Origin: Desulfovibrio subterraneus
Lineage (GTDB): Bacteria > Desulfobacterota > Desulfovibrionia > Desulfovibrionales > Desulfovibrionaceae
Assembly: GCF_013340285.1 (NCBI RefSeq)
Contig: NZ_BLVO01000013.1
Location: 169,574-233,573, forward strand
Direction: 5' to 3'
DNA length: 64,000 nt
Positions within the stretch are counted from its first letter, which is position 1. Each line of letters opens with the position of its first letter. The notes under the pieces were generated by a model. It was not told the origin of the DNA. It did no database searches and saw only the letters and a list, made by a program, of their open reading frames with translations. The position numbers were made by a program, and so were the translations under genes. Shown one piece after another: positions 44,158 through 52,659 of the stretch.

Positions 44158-47100
44158 ATGAAAGAAGAACGGACGGAAAAACGCCGGGGCGAGGCAATGC
44201 AGATGCGGTGTACCCGTCTGGCACAGGGCATAACAGGGTGGCTGTCCTCGCTGCAGGTTACCGATGACGGTTACGATACCGGTGGTATCCGTGATCCGCT
44301 GTCAGGCGTTGTGGCCGGAGAACATTATTCCGCCAGCCATTTTGCGTGGGTACAGCTCCTGATGCGGAATCAGCCAGACGGTCTTCTGCGGGTGCAGGCG
44401 GCAAAGCGGGCTCTGGATTTTCATGTGCGCACAGCACCGGATGAATATGCGCCTCGCAGTTGGGATTATCATTGGGACTTCAATAATCTGGCCTTTGCCG
44501 CATCGTTTGGCCTGCTGCGAGAGAAGCTGGGCGCAGACGAACGGGACCGTTACACCGTTGCCATGATGACATGGCGAACGAATCCGCATCATGCGGTCAA
44601 CTGGGTTGCGATGCGTAGCCTCGCCGCTGCTTTTCGCTACGCCCTTTTGGGCTTGCAGGAAGATGCCTTGCAGGCCGTGCATTGGTTGGAATTTGTACTG
44701 AGCGCACAGTTGGCTGATGGTGGCATAGAGGACGTGAAAGGACAAAGTTTGCCCAGCCAGTACCATGCCTACAGTGCCTGTCTGCTGCATATGCTGCTGG
44801 AGCCAGCGCCCGCACGTCCGGAAGCTGGAGAGAGTGCTGTGGATGCGGCAACATCTAGTTCGGTATCTTTGGCCGGATTGCTGGAAAAGGCCTCTTTCAC
44901 TGCTGTGGAAGCAAGGGTACGCAAGGCTGTGATTGCCGCAGCCCGCTGGCTGCTTGCCATATGCGGTCCGGATGGCGAAATGAATGCCCTCGGCCGTGGG
45001 CAGGGTCAAATATTCGGGTACGCATGTGCCGTATATTTGTTTAGAGCTGCCATGCAACTGGATACTGCCAAGGCCGGAGAATACCTGTGGGCTGCAGAAT
45101 CGGTACTGAGCCGGATGGAGCGTTTTGTGCGGCGGGACGGTAGCTTGCCTCTTGTGCTGCATACGTTGCCGGATGCTGAGCGTGCCGGTTGGTACGATTA
45201 TCACCATGGCTCGGTGTACAACGCGTTTGCGGCTCTGTGGCTGCAAAAGGCAGCCATGTTGCCGGACGGAGAGAGATTTTTGGCAGAACAGCGGGCAGAA
45301 CAACCCGCCACCGGAGTGACGCATCTGCCGGAATCCGGCCTGCTGGTTATTCGCGGCAGATCATATTTTGCCTTGTTCAGCAGAGGACATGCCGGAGCCG
45401 GTTATGCCACCGAGGCGGGGATTACTCCGCATCTGCTGATGGTGGGGGAACAGGTGCTGTTCAGGTATCCGCAGGGGCCGGCAGCAGGAAAATACGGGGA
45501 ACGTTGTCTTCACAAGGGGCAGACCGCCAACATATGGGCTCCTGTCTGGACTGTCCCCTATACGGAAGAGGGGACTCTGAAAGTAGCCTCTGCTGACCGT
45601 TATCAGGGGGCTGTTTCAAAGGGAGTTGACATTTTGTGGAATGCGCCTGCCGGTGCGCACGGCAGTCTCTCCAAACTCTCGGAACAATGCTGGCTGTTGA
45701 GGTTGGAAGCGCATGGAGCAGTGTGGGAGCGTCGCCTGACCGTGGGGGCAGATCATCTGGAAGCGGATGATACGTTCACCCTTTCCGGTACGCTCGGCAA
45801 GTCCGGTATCTCTGGGGGCATGGAGGGCAATGGTGCGGTGCAGGTGCGTCGTGTTAATGTCAGTCTGCCGGAAGCTATCGGGTCGGGCAGCGCCGGGAGT
45901 ACGTTCCGTCTGTCCTTCTTCTCCGGTAATAGGGAATATCCTGAAATGCGGGAGCAGGTTGTGGCCGCAGGTGGAGTGATGCGGGTGTATGCAACGGAAC
46001 AGCTTGTTTCCCGTGCGGGCAAGACCAAAACTATTCACGACGGTTGGCGGTTGAGAATGCGCTCCGGGGCGGAAACCGGCAAAATTCCCCCCGTTGTCAC
46101 GCTCAGCTGGGACCCCTGGAGCCGTTTGTGGAAGCGCAAGCAACGACTCATGCATTCTCTCTGGCAGCGGCACGGACAGCGGGTCTCCTATGTGGAGCCG
46201 GCCGTGCGGATGACGGATGTTATTGCCCATGGAAGAGAGCTCACGGGGAGTGACGAATACAGCAGGCGACTCAGACGCGGGTTGCGGCCTTTCGGCACAA
46301 GCATGGGAGATGGTCTTACAGTGCACTCACCGCTTCTGCCTTTACCTTTTGCCCGTACATTCCCGAAGATTGCAGAGGTCAATGCCCGTTTCTGGCTGAG
46401 CCAGATCGGCAAGGTGGTGAAGAACACTGCTACAAAAGAGGGGTATATCCTCTGGGTGTACCATCCCTCACAACTGGAAGCCGTGGAAGCCTATGGCGCA
46501 GGTGCGTCCCTTGTCGTCTACGACTGGACGGACGACTGGGTCGCGGCCTTGCCGGATTCTTTTTCCGATGCGTACAGGACAGAGCTGGCAAGCAGACAGC
46601 AAGCCCTGCTGCGCCGAGCGGATGTGATCTTTGCCGTTTCGGAGGAACTGGCCCGTCGTGCTTCAGAGCATTGTCCGTGGGTGCACTATCTGCCTAACGG
46701 TACTGATACGGCTACCTTTGCTCCGGTGGAGCGGGGGACGAGGGAAGGGCGGCCTGAGATCGTGTATCTCTCCCAGATTACCGAGCGGCTGGATGTTGCC
46801 CTGTTCAGGGAGTTGGCGCAGGCCTCTCCCCAGTGGGATTTCCGTCTTATTGGCCCTGTCGTATGTGATCCGGCTATTGTGACCCCCCTGCATGAGCTGC
46901 CCAATGTCATTCTCACCGGTGCTATGCCGTATGCCGAGGCAGCCAGCGCCACGGCACGGGCGGATGTATGTATCCTGCCCCACGTAGTAGACTCGCTGAC
47001 CGCCACCCTCGATCCCATTAAGCTCTATGATTATCTGGCAACGGGGAATCCAGTGGTATCCACGGCTGTGGCCATGCATCCCGCCCTCAGGGAATACGTG

Positions 47101-47274
47101 CACATTGCCTCCGATGCGGAAAGCTTCAGGCGAGCCATCGCAGCTGCCCTGACAGAGGATGGAGCGGCTCGCAGCATTCGCAGGCAGGCAGTCATGGCGC
47201 ATTCATGGGAGGCAAGAGCGGATGAACTTCATCATATTCTGGGCAGTTATTTCGGGGGCGAGCCGTGCGCATAG
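44158..47274 (+). CDS. polysaccharide-lyase-like domain fused to a GT4 glycosyltransferase
   Basis: This single uninterrupted frame encodes 1038 residues. Residues about 20-420 form an alpha/alpha-toroid (SWDYHWDFNNLAFAASFGLL, WLEFVLSAQLADGGIED) and about 420-640 a beta-sandwich (LLVIRGRSYFALFSRGHAG), the layout of heparinase II/III-like lyases. Residues about 655-1038 form a GT-B transferase (VVYDWTDDWVAALP, YLPNGTDTATF, LYDYLATGNPVVST). No signal peptide is seen, so both halves would sit in the cytoplasm, an odd place for a lyase; the first part may bind or modify the growing lipid-linked glycan. ATG 44158 is preferred; downstream ATGs at 44197 and 44203 are possible. It overlaps the next gene by ten bases. 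Confidence 0.75.
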   Translation: MKEERTEKRRGEAMQMRCTRLAQGITGWLSSLQVTDDGYDTGGIRDPLSGVVAGEHYSASHFAWVQLLMRNQPDGLLRVQAAKRALDFHVRTAPDEYAPRSWDYHWDFNNLAFAASFGLLREKLGADERDRYTVAMMTWRTNPHHAVNWVAMRSLAAAFRYALLGLQEDALQAVHWLEFVLSAQLADGGIEDVKGQSLPSQYHAYSACLLHMLLEPAPARPEAGESAVDAATSSSVSLAGLLEKASFTAVEARVRKAVIAAARWLLAICGPDGEMNALGRGQGQIFGYACAVYLFRAAMQLDTAKAGEYLWAAESVLSRMERFVRRDGSLPLVLHTLPDAERAGWYDYHHGSVYNAFAALWLQKAAMLPDGERFLAEQRAEQPATGVTHLPESGLLVIRGRSYFALFSRGHAGAGYATEAGITPHLLMVGEQVLFRYPQGPAAGKYGERCLHKGQTANIWAPVWTVPYTEEGTLKVASADRYQGAVSKGVDILWNAPAGAHGSLSKLSEQCWLLRLEAHGAVWERRLTVGADHLEADDTFTLSGTLGKSGISGGMEGNGAVQVRRVNVSLPEAIGSGSAGSTFRLSFFSGNREYPEMREQVVAAGGVMRVYATEQLVSRAGKTKTIHDGWRLRMRSGAETGKIPPVVTLSWDPWSRLWKRKQRLMHSLWQRHGQRVSYVEPAVRMTDVIAHGRELTGSDEYSRRLRRGLRPFGTSMGDGLTVHSPLLPLPFARTFPKIAEVNARFWLSQIGKVVKNTATKEGYILWVYHPSQLEAVEAYGAGASLVVYDWTDDWVAALPDSFSDAYRTELASRQQALLRRADVIFAVSEELARRASEHCPWVHYLPNGTDTATFAPVERGTREGRPEIVYLSQITERLDVALFRELAQASPQWDFRLIGPVVCDPAIVTPLHELPNVILTGAMPYAEAASATARADVCILPHVVDSLTATLDPIKLYDYLATGNPVVSTAVAMHPALREYVHIASDAESFRRAIAAALTEDGAARSIRRQAVMAHSWEARADELHHILGSYFGGEPCA

Positions 47275-48422
47275 TCGTGGATGCAAGAGTGCTGAGCCTG
47301 CCCGAAGTTCGGGGTATTGCCAGCTATCTCATGGAGATTTTGCGGGCCTGGCCCGATGTGCATGCAGGTGCACAGCGTGACGAGTTTGTGCTCTTCACTG
47401 AAGACCCAATTCCCGATGATCGTTGCTGCTCTTCGGCGGATGTGCGAGTGGTGCAGGTGCCTTCCATCCGCGGGAGCCGTTTCAGGGTATGGGATTGGTA
47501 CTGCCTGCCCGCTGCACTGAACACCCGGGGCTATGATTTGCTGTGGACGCCGGCCAATACATCTTTGCCCGTTGGCGGCCTTGCACAGGTATGTACCATC
47601 CATGACACCATCGTACAGGAATGCCTGTCGCCCCGATCCCTGTTTGAAAGGTTTGTTCAACGCGTCGTATTCCCATATTGGGCAAGGCGTTATGCGGACA
47701 GGGTCATCACCGTCAGCAATTTTTCTGCGGGACGTATTGCTAAGGTCTTCGGATACAAGGCGGAACAGATTACCGTTGTGCCTAACGGTGCCACCTTTGC
47801 GGAATTATGCTTCGATAGTCCCGAAGTGGCTCGCGTTTTTCTCCGCGAGAAGTTGGGCATTACGCTTCGTTACATTCTTGCCTTTGGTGCTGAAAGCCCA
47901 TGGAAAAACACGCAGGGAGTTTTGGATGCTTTCAGGCTTGTGGCTGCAGTGAATCCGGATATCGGACTGATCATCGCGGGGCTGCAGCCCAGGGCGCTGC
48001 CCGAGTTTTCCGGATTGGTGGAGGCCTTGGGATTGCAGGAGCGTGTGACACTGTTACCTTTCACGGACAGGACAACGAGAGATGCTCTGTATCAGGGGGC
48101 TGAGGTGTTCCTGTATCCCTCGCTGTTTGAAGGCTTCGGGCTTCCTCCGCTGGAAGCCATGGCTGCTGGCACTCCGGTTGTTGCCTCCAACGCGGCGAGC
48201 ATACCGGAGGTGGTAGGCGACGCGGCTGTGTTGGTAAATGCTCGCGAGGCGGATGAAATCGCAGACGCTCTCTTGCGTGTTCTGGAGAGTGTGGAAATCA
48301 GAGCGGCATTGGTGGATGCCGGACGGCGGAATATCCGACGTTTTACATGGGGTGAGTGTGCTCAGCGGCACAGAGCGGTATTTGCGGAGATGGTCGATAA
48401 GCGAGGACCCCGAAAGGGATGA
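47265..48422 (+). CDS. GT4-family glycosyltransferase (mannosyltransferase-like)
   Basis: This 385-residue enzyme starts RIVVDARVLSLPEVRGIASY, the pattern of WbaZ/MtfB-type GT4 enzymes. VITVSNFSAGRI and VVPNGATF lie at the hinge and YPSLFEGFGLPPLEAMAAGT is the donor signature. Many relatives use GDP-mannose, which manC at the left border would supply, but specificity is not proven. The GTG start overlaps the previous stop by ten bases and has GGCGAG upstream. Confidence 0.9.
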   Translation: MRIVVDARVLSLPEVRGIASYLMEILRAWPDVHAGAQRDEFVLFTEDPIPDDRCCSSADVRVVQVPSIRGSRFRVWDWYCLPAALNTRGYDLLWTPANTSLPVGGLAQVCTIHDTIVQECLSPRSLFERFVQRVVFPYWARRYADRVITVSNFSAGRIAKVFGYKAEQITVVPNGATFAELCFDSPEVARVFLREKLGITLRYILAFGAESPWKNTQGVLDAFRLVAAVNPDIGLIIAGLQPRALPEFSGLVEALGLQERVTLLPFTDRTTRDALYQGAEVFLYPSLFEGFGLPPLEAMAAGTPVVASNAASIPEVVGDAAVLVNAREADEIADALLRVLESVEIRAALVDAGRRNIRRFTWGECAQRHRAVFAEMVDKRGPRKG

Positions 48423-48560
48423 AATGGCCCGGGATTGCTTGATGGATTTGGCACGGGCTCGGTCGGATTGGGGCAGAAACAGACAGGCAAGCTAGACCAG
48501 AAAGTCCATGATGAGTTGGATTGGATCAAGCCGGTTTACGGACCTGCATCGGGAGTTACG

Positions 48561-49790
48561 ATGCCAAAGGGAGACAGGATGAAGGGCAGGATTCTCGTGG
48601 TGGAAAACGGTGCCGGTTTCGGCGGGGCGTTGACCAGCCTTGCAACGCTGGTGGAAGCCCTGCCTGCTGATTGTTGGGAGGTGCACCTTCTTACCTCGTA
48701 TCCGCAAAAAAATATTGTTGCAGGGGGGGCCGTGTGCAGCGTTGCGGAATTACCACGCCAACGTCGATATGGTGCAGACTCCACAGCTCAGCAGACCTTG
48801 CAGAAGTTTTTGGGAAGACGTGCGGGTAATGCTGCCTTTGTGTACGACTTTCTTACAACGGGACGGCTCTTTGCTTCACGCATTGCACAATACATCCACA
48901 GCAACGGCATACACCTTGTGCATTGCAATAACGGCGTGCTGATCAATGATGCTGCCGTACTGGGGGCCCGCAAAGCGCAGGTACCCTGTGTTGTACACTC
49001 TAGAGGGCCGGAATATGCCGGGCGTGTGTCTGCGTGGCTGGCCGGTTATGTTGATATGTTCATGCCGGTATCGGAGTTTATTGCAGGGACCGTGCGGAAG
49101 ATAGGGGTTCCGCAAGAACGCGTTGTTGTTGTTCCTGAAGGTATTGATGCGCAGCACTTCATGGCTGGAGCAGATGCCGCCGCTTTCCGGCAGGCCCATG
49201 GTATTTCCGGAGATGTGCCTTTGGTTGGTATGGTGGGGTGTCTTGTTGGCTGGAAGGGGCACGACGTGTTTTTGGACGCCTGCGCTTCGTTTCTTGCGAA
49301 CAGCAATGCCAAGGCTGTTATCGTTGGCGGGGAACCCTCCGGCGGACAGAGCGGAGGAACACTTGTGCGTCTGAAGGAAAGAGCGCAGGCATTGGGATTG
49401 GCTGACCGGATTATTTTTACCGGACACTGTACACAGGTTGCCTCTGCGATAGCGGCCTGTAGTGTGTTGGTGCATGCGTCCGTCATTCCTGAGCCATTCG
49501 GAAGGGTCATGCTTGAAGGCATGGCGGCCGGTACAGCCGTGGTCTGTACACGGGCCGGGGGACCGGCGGAAGTTGTCAGAGACGGTGAGAACGGACTTCT
49601 GGTTGCGCCTGCCGATGCACAGGAAATGGCGCAGGCTGTTATGCGGTTGTTGGAAGATGGCGAGCTGCGTGCAGCTTTGGCGGCACAAGGCCGTAAAACC
49701 TGTGAAGACTACTCCATGCAGCGTCACGTAGAACTTGTGGAGCAGGTGTACGAGGGCGTGCTAGCGGGCAAGGCCAAGAAGGACAGATAG
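48561..49790 (+). CDS. GT4-family glycosyltransferase
   Basis: This 409-residue enzyme has RILVVENGAGFGGALTSLAT at the start, VHCNNGVLIND and VVVPEGIDAQHF centrally, and PEPFGRVMLEGMAAGTAVVC as donor signature. The ATG at 48561 has GGGAG five bases upstream; ATG 48579 also has a ribosome site. The frame stays open back to 48435 but without a good start. It is the last gene of the long core operon, and its stop faces an opposing gene ten bases away. Confidence 0.88.
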   Translation: MPKGDRMKGRILVVENGAGFGGALTSLATLVEALPADCWEVHLLTSYPQKNIVAGGAVCSVAELPRQRRYGADSTAQQTLQKFLGRRAGNAAFVYDFLTTGRLFASRIAQYIHSNGIHLVHCNNGVLINDAAVLGARKAQVPCVVHSRGPEYAGRVSAWLAGYVDMFMPVSEFIAGTVRKIGVPQERVVVVPEGIDAQHFMAGADAAAFRQAHGISGDVPLVGMVGCLVGWKGHDVFLDACASFLANSNAKAVIVGGEPSGGQSGGTLVRLKERAQALGLADRIIFTGHCTQVASAIAACSVLVHASVIPEPFGRVMLEGMAAGTAVVCTRAGGPAEVVRDGENGLLVAPADAQEMAQAVMRLLEDGELRAALAAQGRKTCEDYSMQRHVELVEQVYEGVLAGKAKKDR

Positions 49791-49799
49791 GCTGGGGTC

Positions 49800-50957
49800 T
49801 TACTTGTTCAACAGTGCGACAACACGTTTAGCGTTTCCAAGCCATGTTCTGTCGTTTTGCTCAATGTCCTTGCTGGCTGCATCGCCAATGCGGCGTATCT
49901 TGGCAGGCTCGGCTATAAGTTCCATGACACGGCTGACCATGTGCCGCCAATCTCCGGGCGTAAAGAGCAGGCCGTTTTCGCCGTCACGCAGAATTTCCCG
50001 GATGTTGGCCTGTGCCGGTGCCACTATGGCCTTTCCCGCGGCCATGTACTCAAAGAGCTTCATGGGGGAAGCATAGGATGTTGCTGCAGGCTGCAGGGCG
50101 ATGTCCAGTTCCGGCAGCGTGCGGAGCAGGTCGCATCTGCTGAGTGCTCCTGTTATGGTTACATGCTCCGAGAGGCCGCGCTCGGCAATGAGCGCTTCAA
50201 GGCGGGGACGCAGGGGGCCGTCGCCTATGAGCTGGAGGTGTACGTTGCCGTGAAAGGCTCCCAGCTCATCAAGAGTGATGAGCATTTCGCTCAGGCCGTG
50301 CCAGTCTCTGAACCACCCCACAAAGCCGAGGGTTATCCGGTTTTGGGTGACAGATTCAGTCGGGTGTGAGTTGGTTTGATATTCTTCGGGGTTCACGCCG
50401 TTGTGCATTACGGTAATTCTATCGGCATTGCCTCCTTCGGCAACCAGCATGCCGCGCAGTACCTCCGAAACGGCAATTGTGGAATGTGCACTGTTTACCG
50501 CGAATGTTTCGCAGCGCTGGGCAAGGCGTTTGCAGTAGAGTGTGCCGTATTTGGCCTTTTCATAGGCAAGCGGGGAGTTGACTTCCAGAATGAGGGGGAT
50601 TCCCGTCAGGCGGGAGACGAAGGCTCCCGCAAGGTTGTACAGGGAATAGCGTTCATAGATGAAACGGGGGCGGAGCTTGCGAACTGCCAGATACAGACGC
50701 AAGGTACCCGGAATATTGTAACCCAGTTCCAGCAGTTCATATACGGGACCGGGCAGGGTCGCCACAATACGGCTGAGCAGGCCGGATCGGGATTCGCTTC
50801 CCACTGCCTCGTCGTCATATATGGAGACCTTGTGTACTATATAGCCGAGTTTTTTGAATGCCTTGTTCATTTCATGGATGTGAATGCCCTGAGCATCAAC
50901 CCCTTGTGTACGGTGATGATAGATCATGACATGTTCATTGTGGTGTGGGGTGGTCAT
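49800..50957 (-). CDS. GT4-family glycosyltransferase (opposing strand)
   Basis: This 385-residue transferase begins with MIYHHRTQGVDAQGIHIHE from about residue 11. It has FIYERYSLYNLAGAF, ILEVNSPLAYEK, VMHNGVNPEEY and SPMKLFEYMAAGKAIVAP. The YERY...EVNSPL block is shared with the gene at 37918 and recalls exosortase-associated transferases. It is the only minus-strand gene between prsT and the right border and must have its own promoter, so it may be regulated apart from the operon or be a later insertion. Confidence 0.9.
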   Translation of the reverse strand: MTTPHHNEHVMIYHHRTQGVDAQGIHIHEMNKAFKKLGYIVHKVSIYDDEAVGSESRSGLLSRIVATLPGPVYELLELGYNIPGTLRLYLAVRKLRPRFIYERYSLYNLAGAFVSRLTGIPLILEVNSPLAYEKAKYGTLYCKRLAQRCETFAVNSAHSTIAVSEVLRGMLVAEGGNADRITVMHNGVNPEEYQTNSHPTESVTQNRITLGFVGWFRDWHGLSEMLITLDELGAFHGNVHLQLIGDGPLRPRLEALIAERGLSEHVTITGALSRCDLLRTLPELDIALQPAATSYASPMKLFEYMAAGKAIVAPAQANIREILRDGENGLLFTPGDWRHMVSRVMELIAEPAKIRRIGDAASKDIEQNDRTWLGNAKRVVALLNK

Positions 50958-51036
50958 GGCATTCTCTTTGGGTTTGTGAAGGGCTGAAATGTGTGGGGGC
51001 TATGCAGTTTATGTGACCTAGATTATGGAAAGAAAA

Positions 51037-51048
51037 CCGACATGTCAG
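51037..51048. promoter_or_regulatory. palindromic GACATGTC site upstream of the ligase gene
   Basis: CCGACATGTCAG resembles the CCGACA/TGTC sites near the sigma-54 promoters. A TGGCATT sequence begins three bases later but lacks a -12 GC at the right distance, so no sigma-54 promoter is claimed. Confidence 0.3.
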
Positions 51049-51127
51049 TTTTGGCATTTTTGTTTGTATATAACCTGTTTGTGTGTAATGCAAAAGAAAC
51101 TTTTTGCAGGTCTTCCGGAGTGTGGTG

Positions 51128-52645
51128 ATGATCAAGTTGCTGTTGTATGCCATAGGTTCCGTCACCTTCAATATCCCGATTGTGATGACCGTGCTGTTCA
51201 TGGTCTTCTATATAGCTATTGGTGTGATGTCTTTCAAGCGCCCCGCATTAGCGCTGATATTGTACTATGGCACTGCGATAATGAATCCGCAGTTTCATTA
51301 TCCGCTTTTCACCATGCTCCCCATGGCTAAAATTTCTGCGGGTATATGTCTGCTGGCCTGTATGGCTAACGCCCGCTCCCTGAGTTTTTCGTTACCCAAG
51401 TCGCTACTACTCCCTTTGACCTTCGTCTTGTTTTCCGTTCTCTGCACTATTTCTGCCATTGATCCTTCGCTTGCGGAGCGTCGGTTCGGTGAGTTTATCA
51501 ACATAGGCATCATGCTTTTCATGGTTGTGTGGGCTGTGGAAACGCGGGATGATCTGGATTGCCTGTTCTGGGGAGTGCTCGGTAGTTTCTGGTTTGGTGT
51601 GCTCAAAAATCTGGTGGAAACTCAGACCATGGGCCGATGGTACGCCGTGCGCGGTACCGGCGGGTGGTTGTCCGATTCCAACGACTGGGCGCTGGCAGTG
51701 GCCATGTCTGTGCCCCTGTTCTATGCATCCTGCTTTCATCCCCGCATCAAGGCTACGTGGCTCAGAGTATTCATGGGTTGTACCCTCATGGCAGCCCTGC
51801 TGGTTGTGACTATCACCTCATCCCGCGGAGCGTTCCTCGCCACGGGGGCCGCTTTTGGTGCGCTCATGATTACCGAGAGCAAAAAACTCAGGGCGGTGGC
51901 CGGAATGGGTGTTATTTTGCTCGTGGTTATTGCCTATATGCCGGAAAGCTACATGGATCAGATAAATAGCATTTTTGACGTTGGCGAAACTGCATCCGAA
52001 GTCTGGCAGGGTGAGCAGCAATCCGACAAGTATACTGGAGCAGAACGTGTATATTTTTGGAGAGTTGCCCTGCAAATCATGCGTGAAAACCCGATTACGG
52101 GCATTGGTTGGGGTAATTTTGTCGAGCAGTTCGCGCTGCGGGAAGGGCTGGAGGAAGGGGCTGTTGCACACAGCACATGGTTTCAGGTTGCCGCAGAGGC
52201 GGGCGCAGTGGCTTTGGCGGCATACGTAGGTATGATAATCACCGCCCTTATCTCACTACTTCAGTCGCTGAAAAGGGCACGGGAGCAAAATGATCAACTG
52301 CTTGCTCTCCTTGCCCGCGCTTTTGGGGCTGGCATTGTGGCATTTATTGTGGGGGGGAGTTTTATCAGCCGTGAGAACTCTGAGTTAATTTTTTTGTATG
52401 TGATCATGGCGGCTATGCTCCCGCAGGTACTGACAAAACATGCTGCGAAGATGACTTCTGTGCAGAAACCGGCAGCGGTAGGTTGTGAACTGTCGGAACC
52501 TGCCTCAATAGAGTCTGAACCGACCGCAAGTTGGGCAATGCAGGGAGAAGGGGGAGGACCTGTGGCGGATAGGCCGCCGCGTTACGTTACTCGTGCGCGG
52601 AAGAGTGCGCGTTATGTGCTGAAGAACAATCAGAAGGGAAAGTAA
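51128..52645 (+). CDS. O-antigen ligase/polymerase-like protein, exosortase A-associated
   Basis: This 505-residue inner-membrane protein has about 10-12 helices. It has an N-terminal IMNPQFHYPLFTMLPMAKI stretch, TSSRGAFLATGAAF in the middle, a large periplasmic loop, and NPITGIGWGNF followed by AHSTWFQVAAEAG, the Wzy/WaaL-type pattern. It resembles TIGR03097 of XrtA loci. It could be the polymerase of this Wzx/Wzy-type pathway or an O-glycosylation ligase; no other Wzy candidate is seen. ATG 51128 has CGGAG seven bases upstream. The C-terminal 60 residues are polar and basic. It precedes the beta-helix gene by 14 bases. Confidence 0.88.
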   Translation: MIKLLLYAIGSVTFNIPIVMTVLFMVFYIAIGVMSFKRPALALILYYGTAIMNPQFHYPLFTMLPMAKISAGICLLACMANARSLSFSLPKSLLLPLTFVLFSVLCTISAIDPSLAERRFGEFINIGIMLFMVVWAVETRDDLDCLFWGVLGSFWFGVLKNLVETQTMGRWYAVRGTGGWLSDSNDWALAVAMSVPLFYASCFHPRIKATWLRVFMGCTLMAALLVVTITSSRGAFLATGAAFGALMITESKKLRAVAGMGVILLVVIAYMPESYMDQINSIFDVGETASEVWQGEQQSDKYTGAERVYFWRVALQIMRENPITGIGWGNFVEQFALREGLEEGAVAHSTWFQVAAEAGAVALAAYVGMIITALISLLQSLKRAREQNDQLLALLARAFGAGIVAFIVGGSFISRENSELIFLYVIMAAMLPQVLTKHAAKMTSVQKPAAVGCELSEPASIESEPTASWAMQGEGGGPVADRPPRYVTRARKSARYVLKNNQKGK

Positions 52646-52659
52646 TATTGGGAGTCGTA

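Noticed and set aside
51051-51066. TGGCATTTTTGTTTG as a sigma-54 promoter for the ligase-like gene
   Set aside because: There is no GC at the -12 position; only the nearby palindrome is kept as a weak site.
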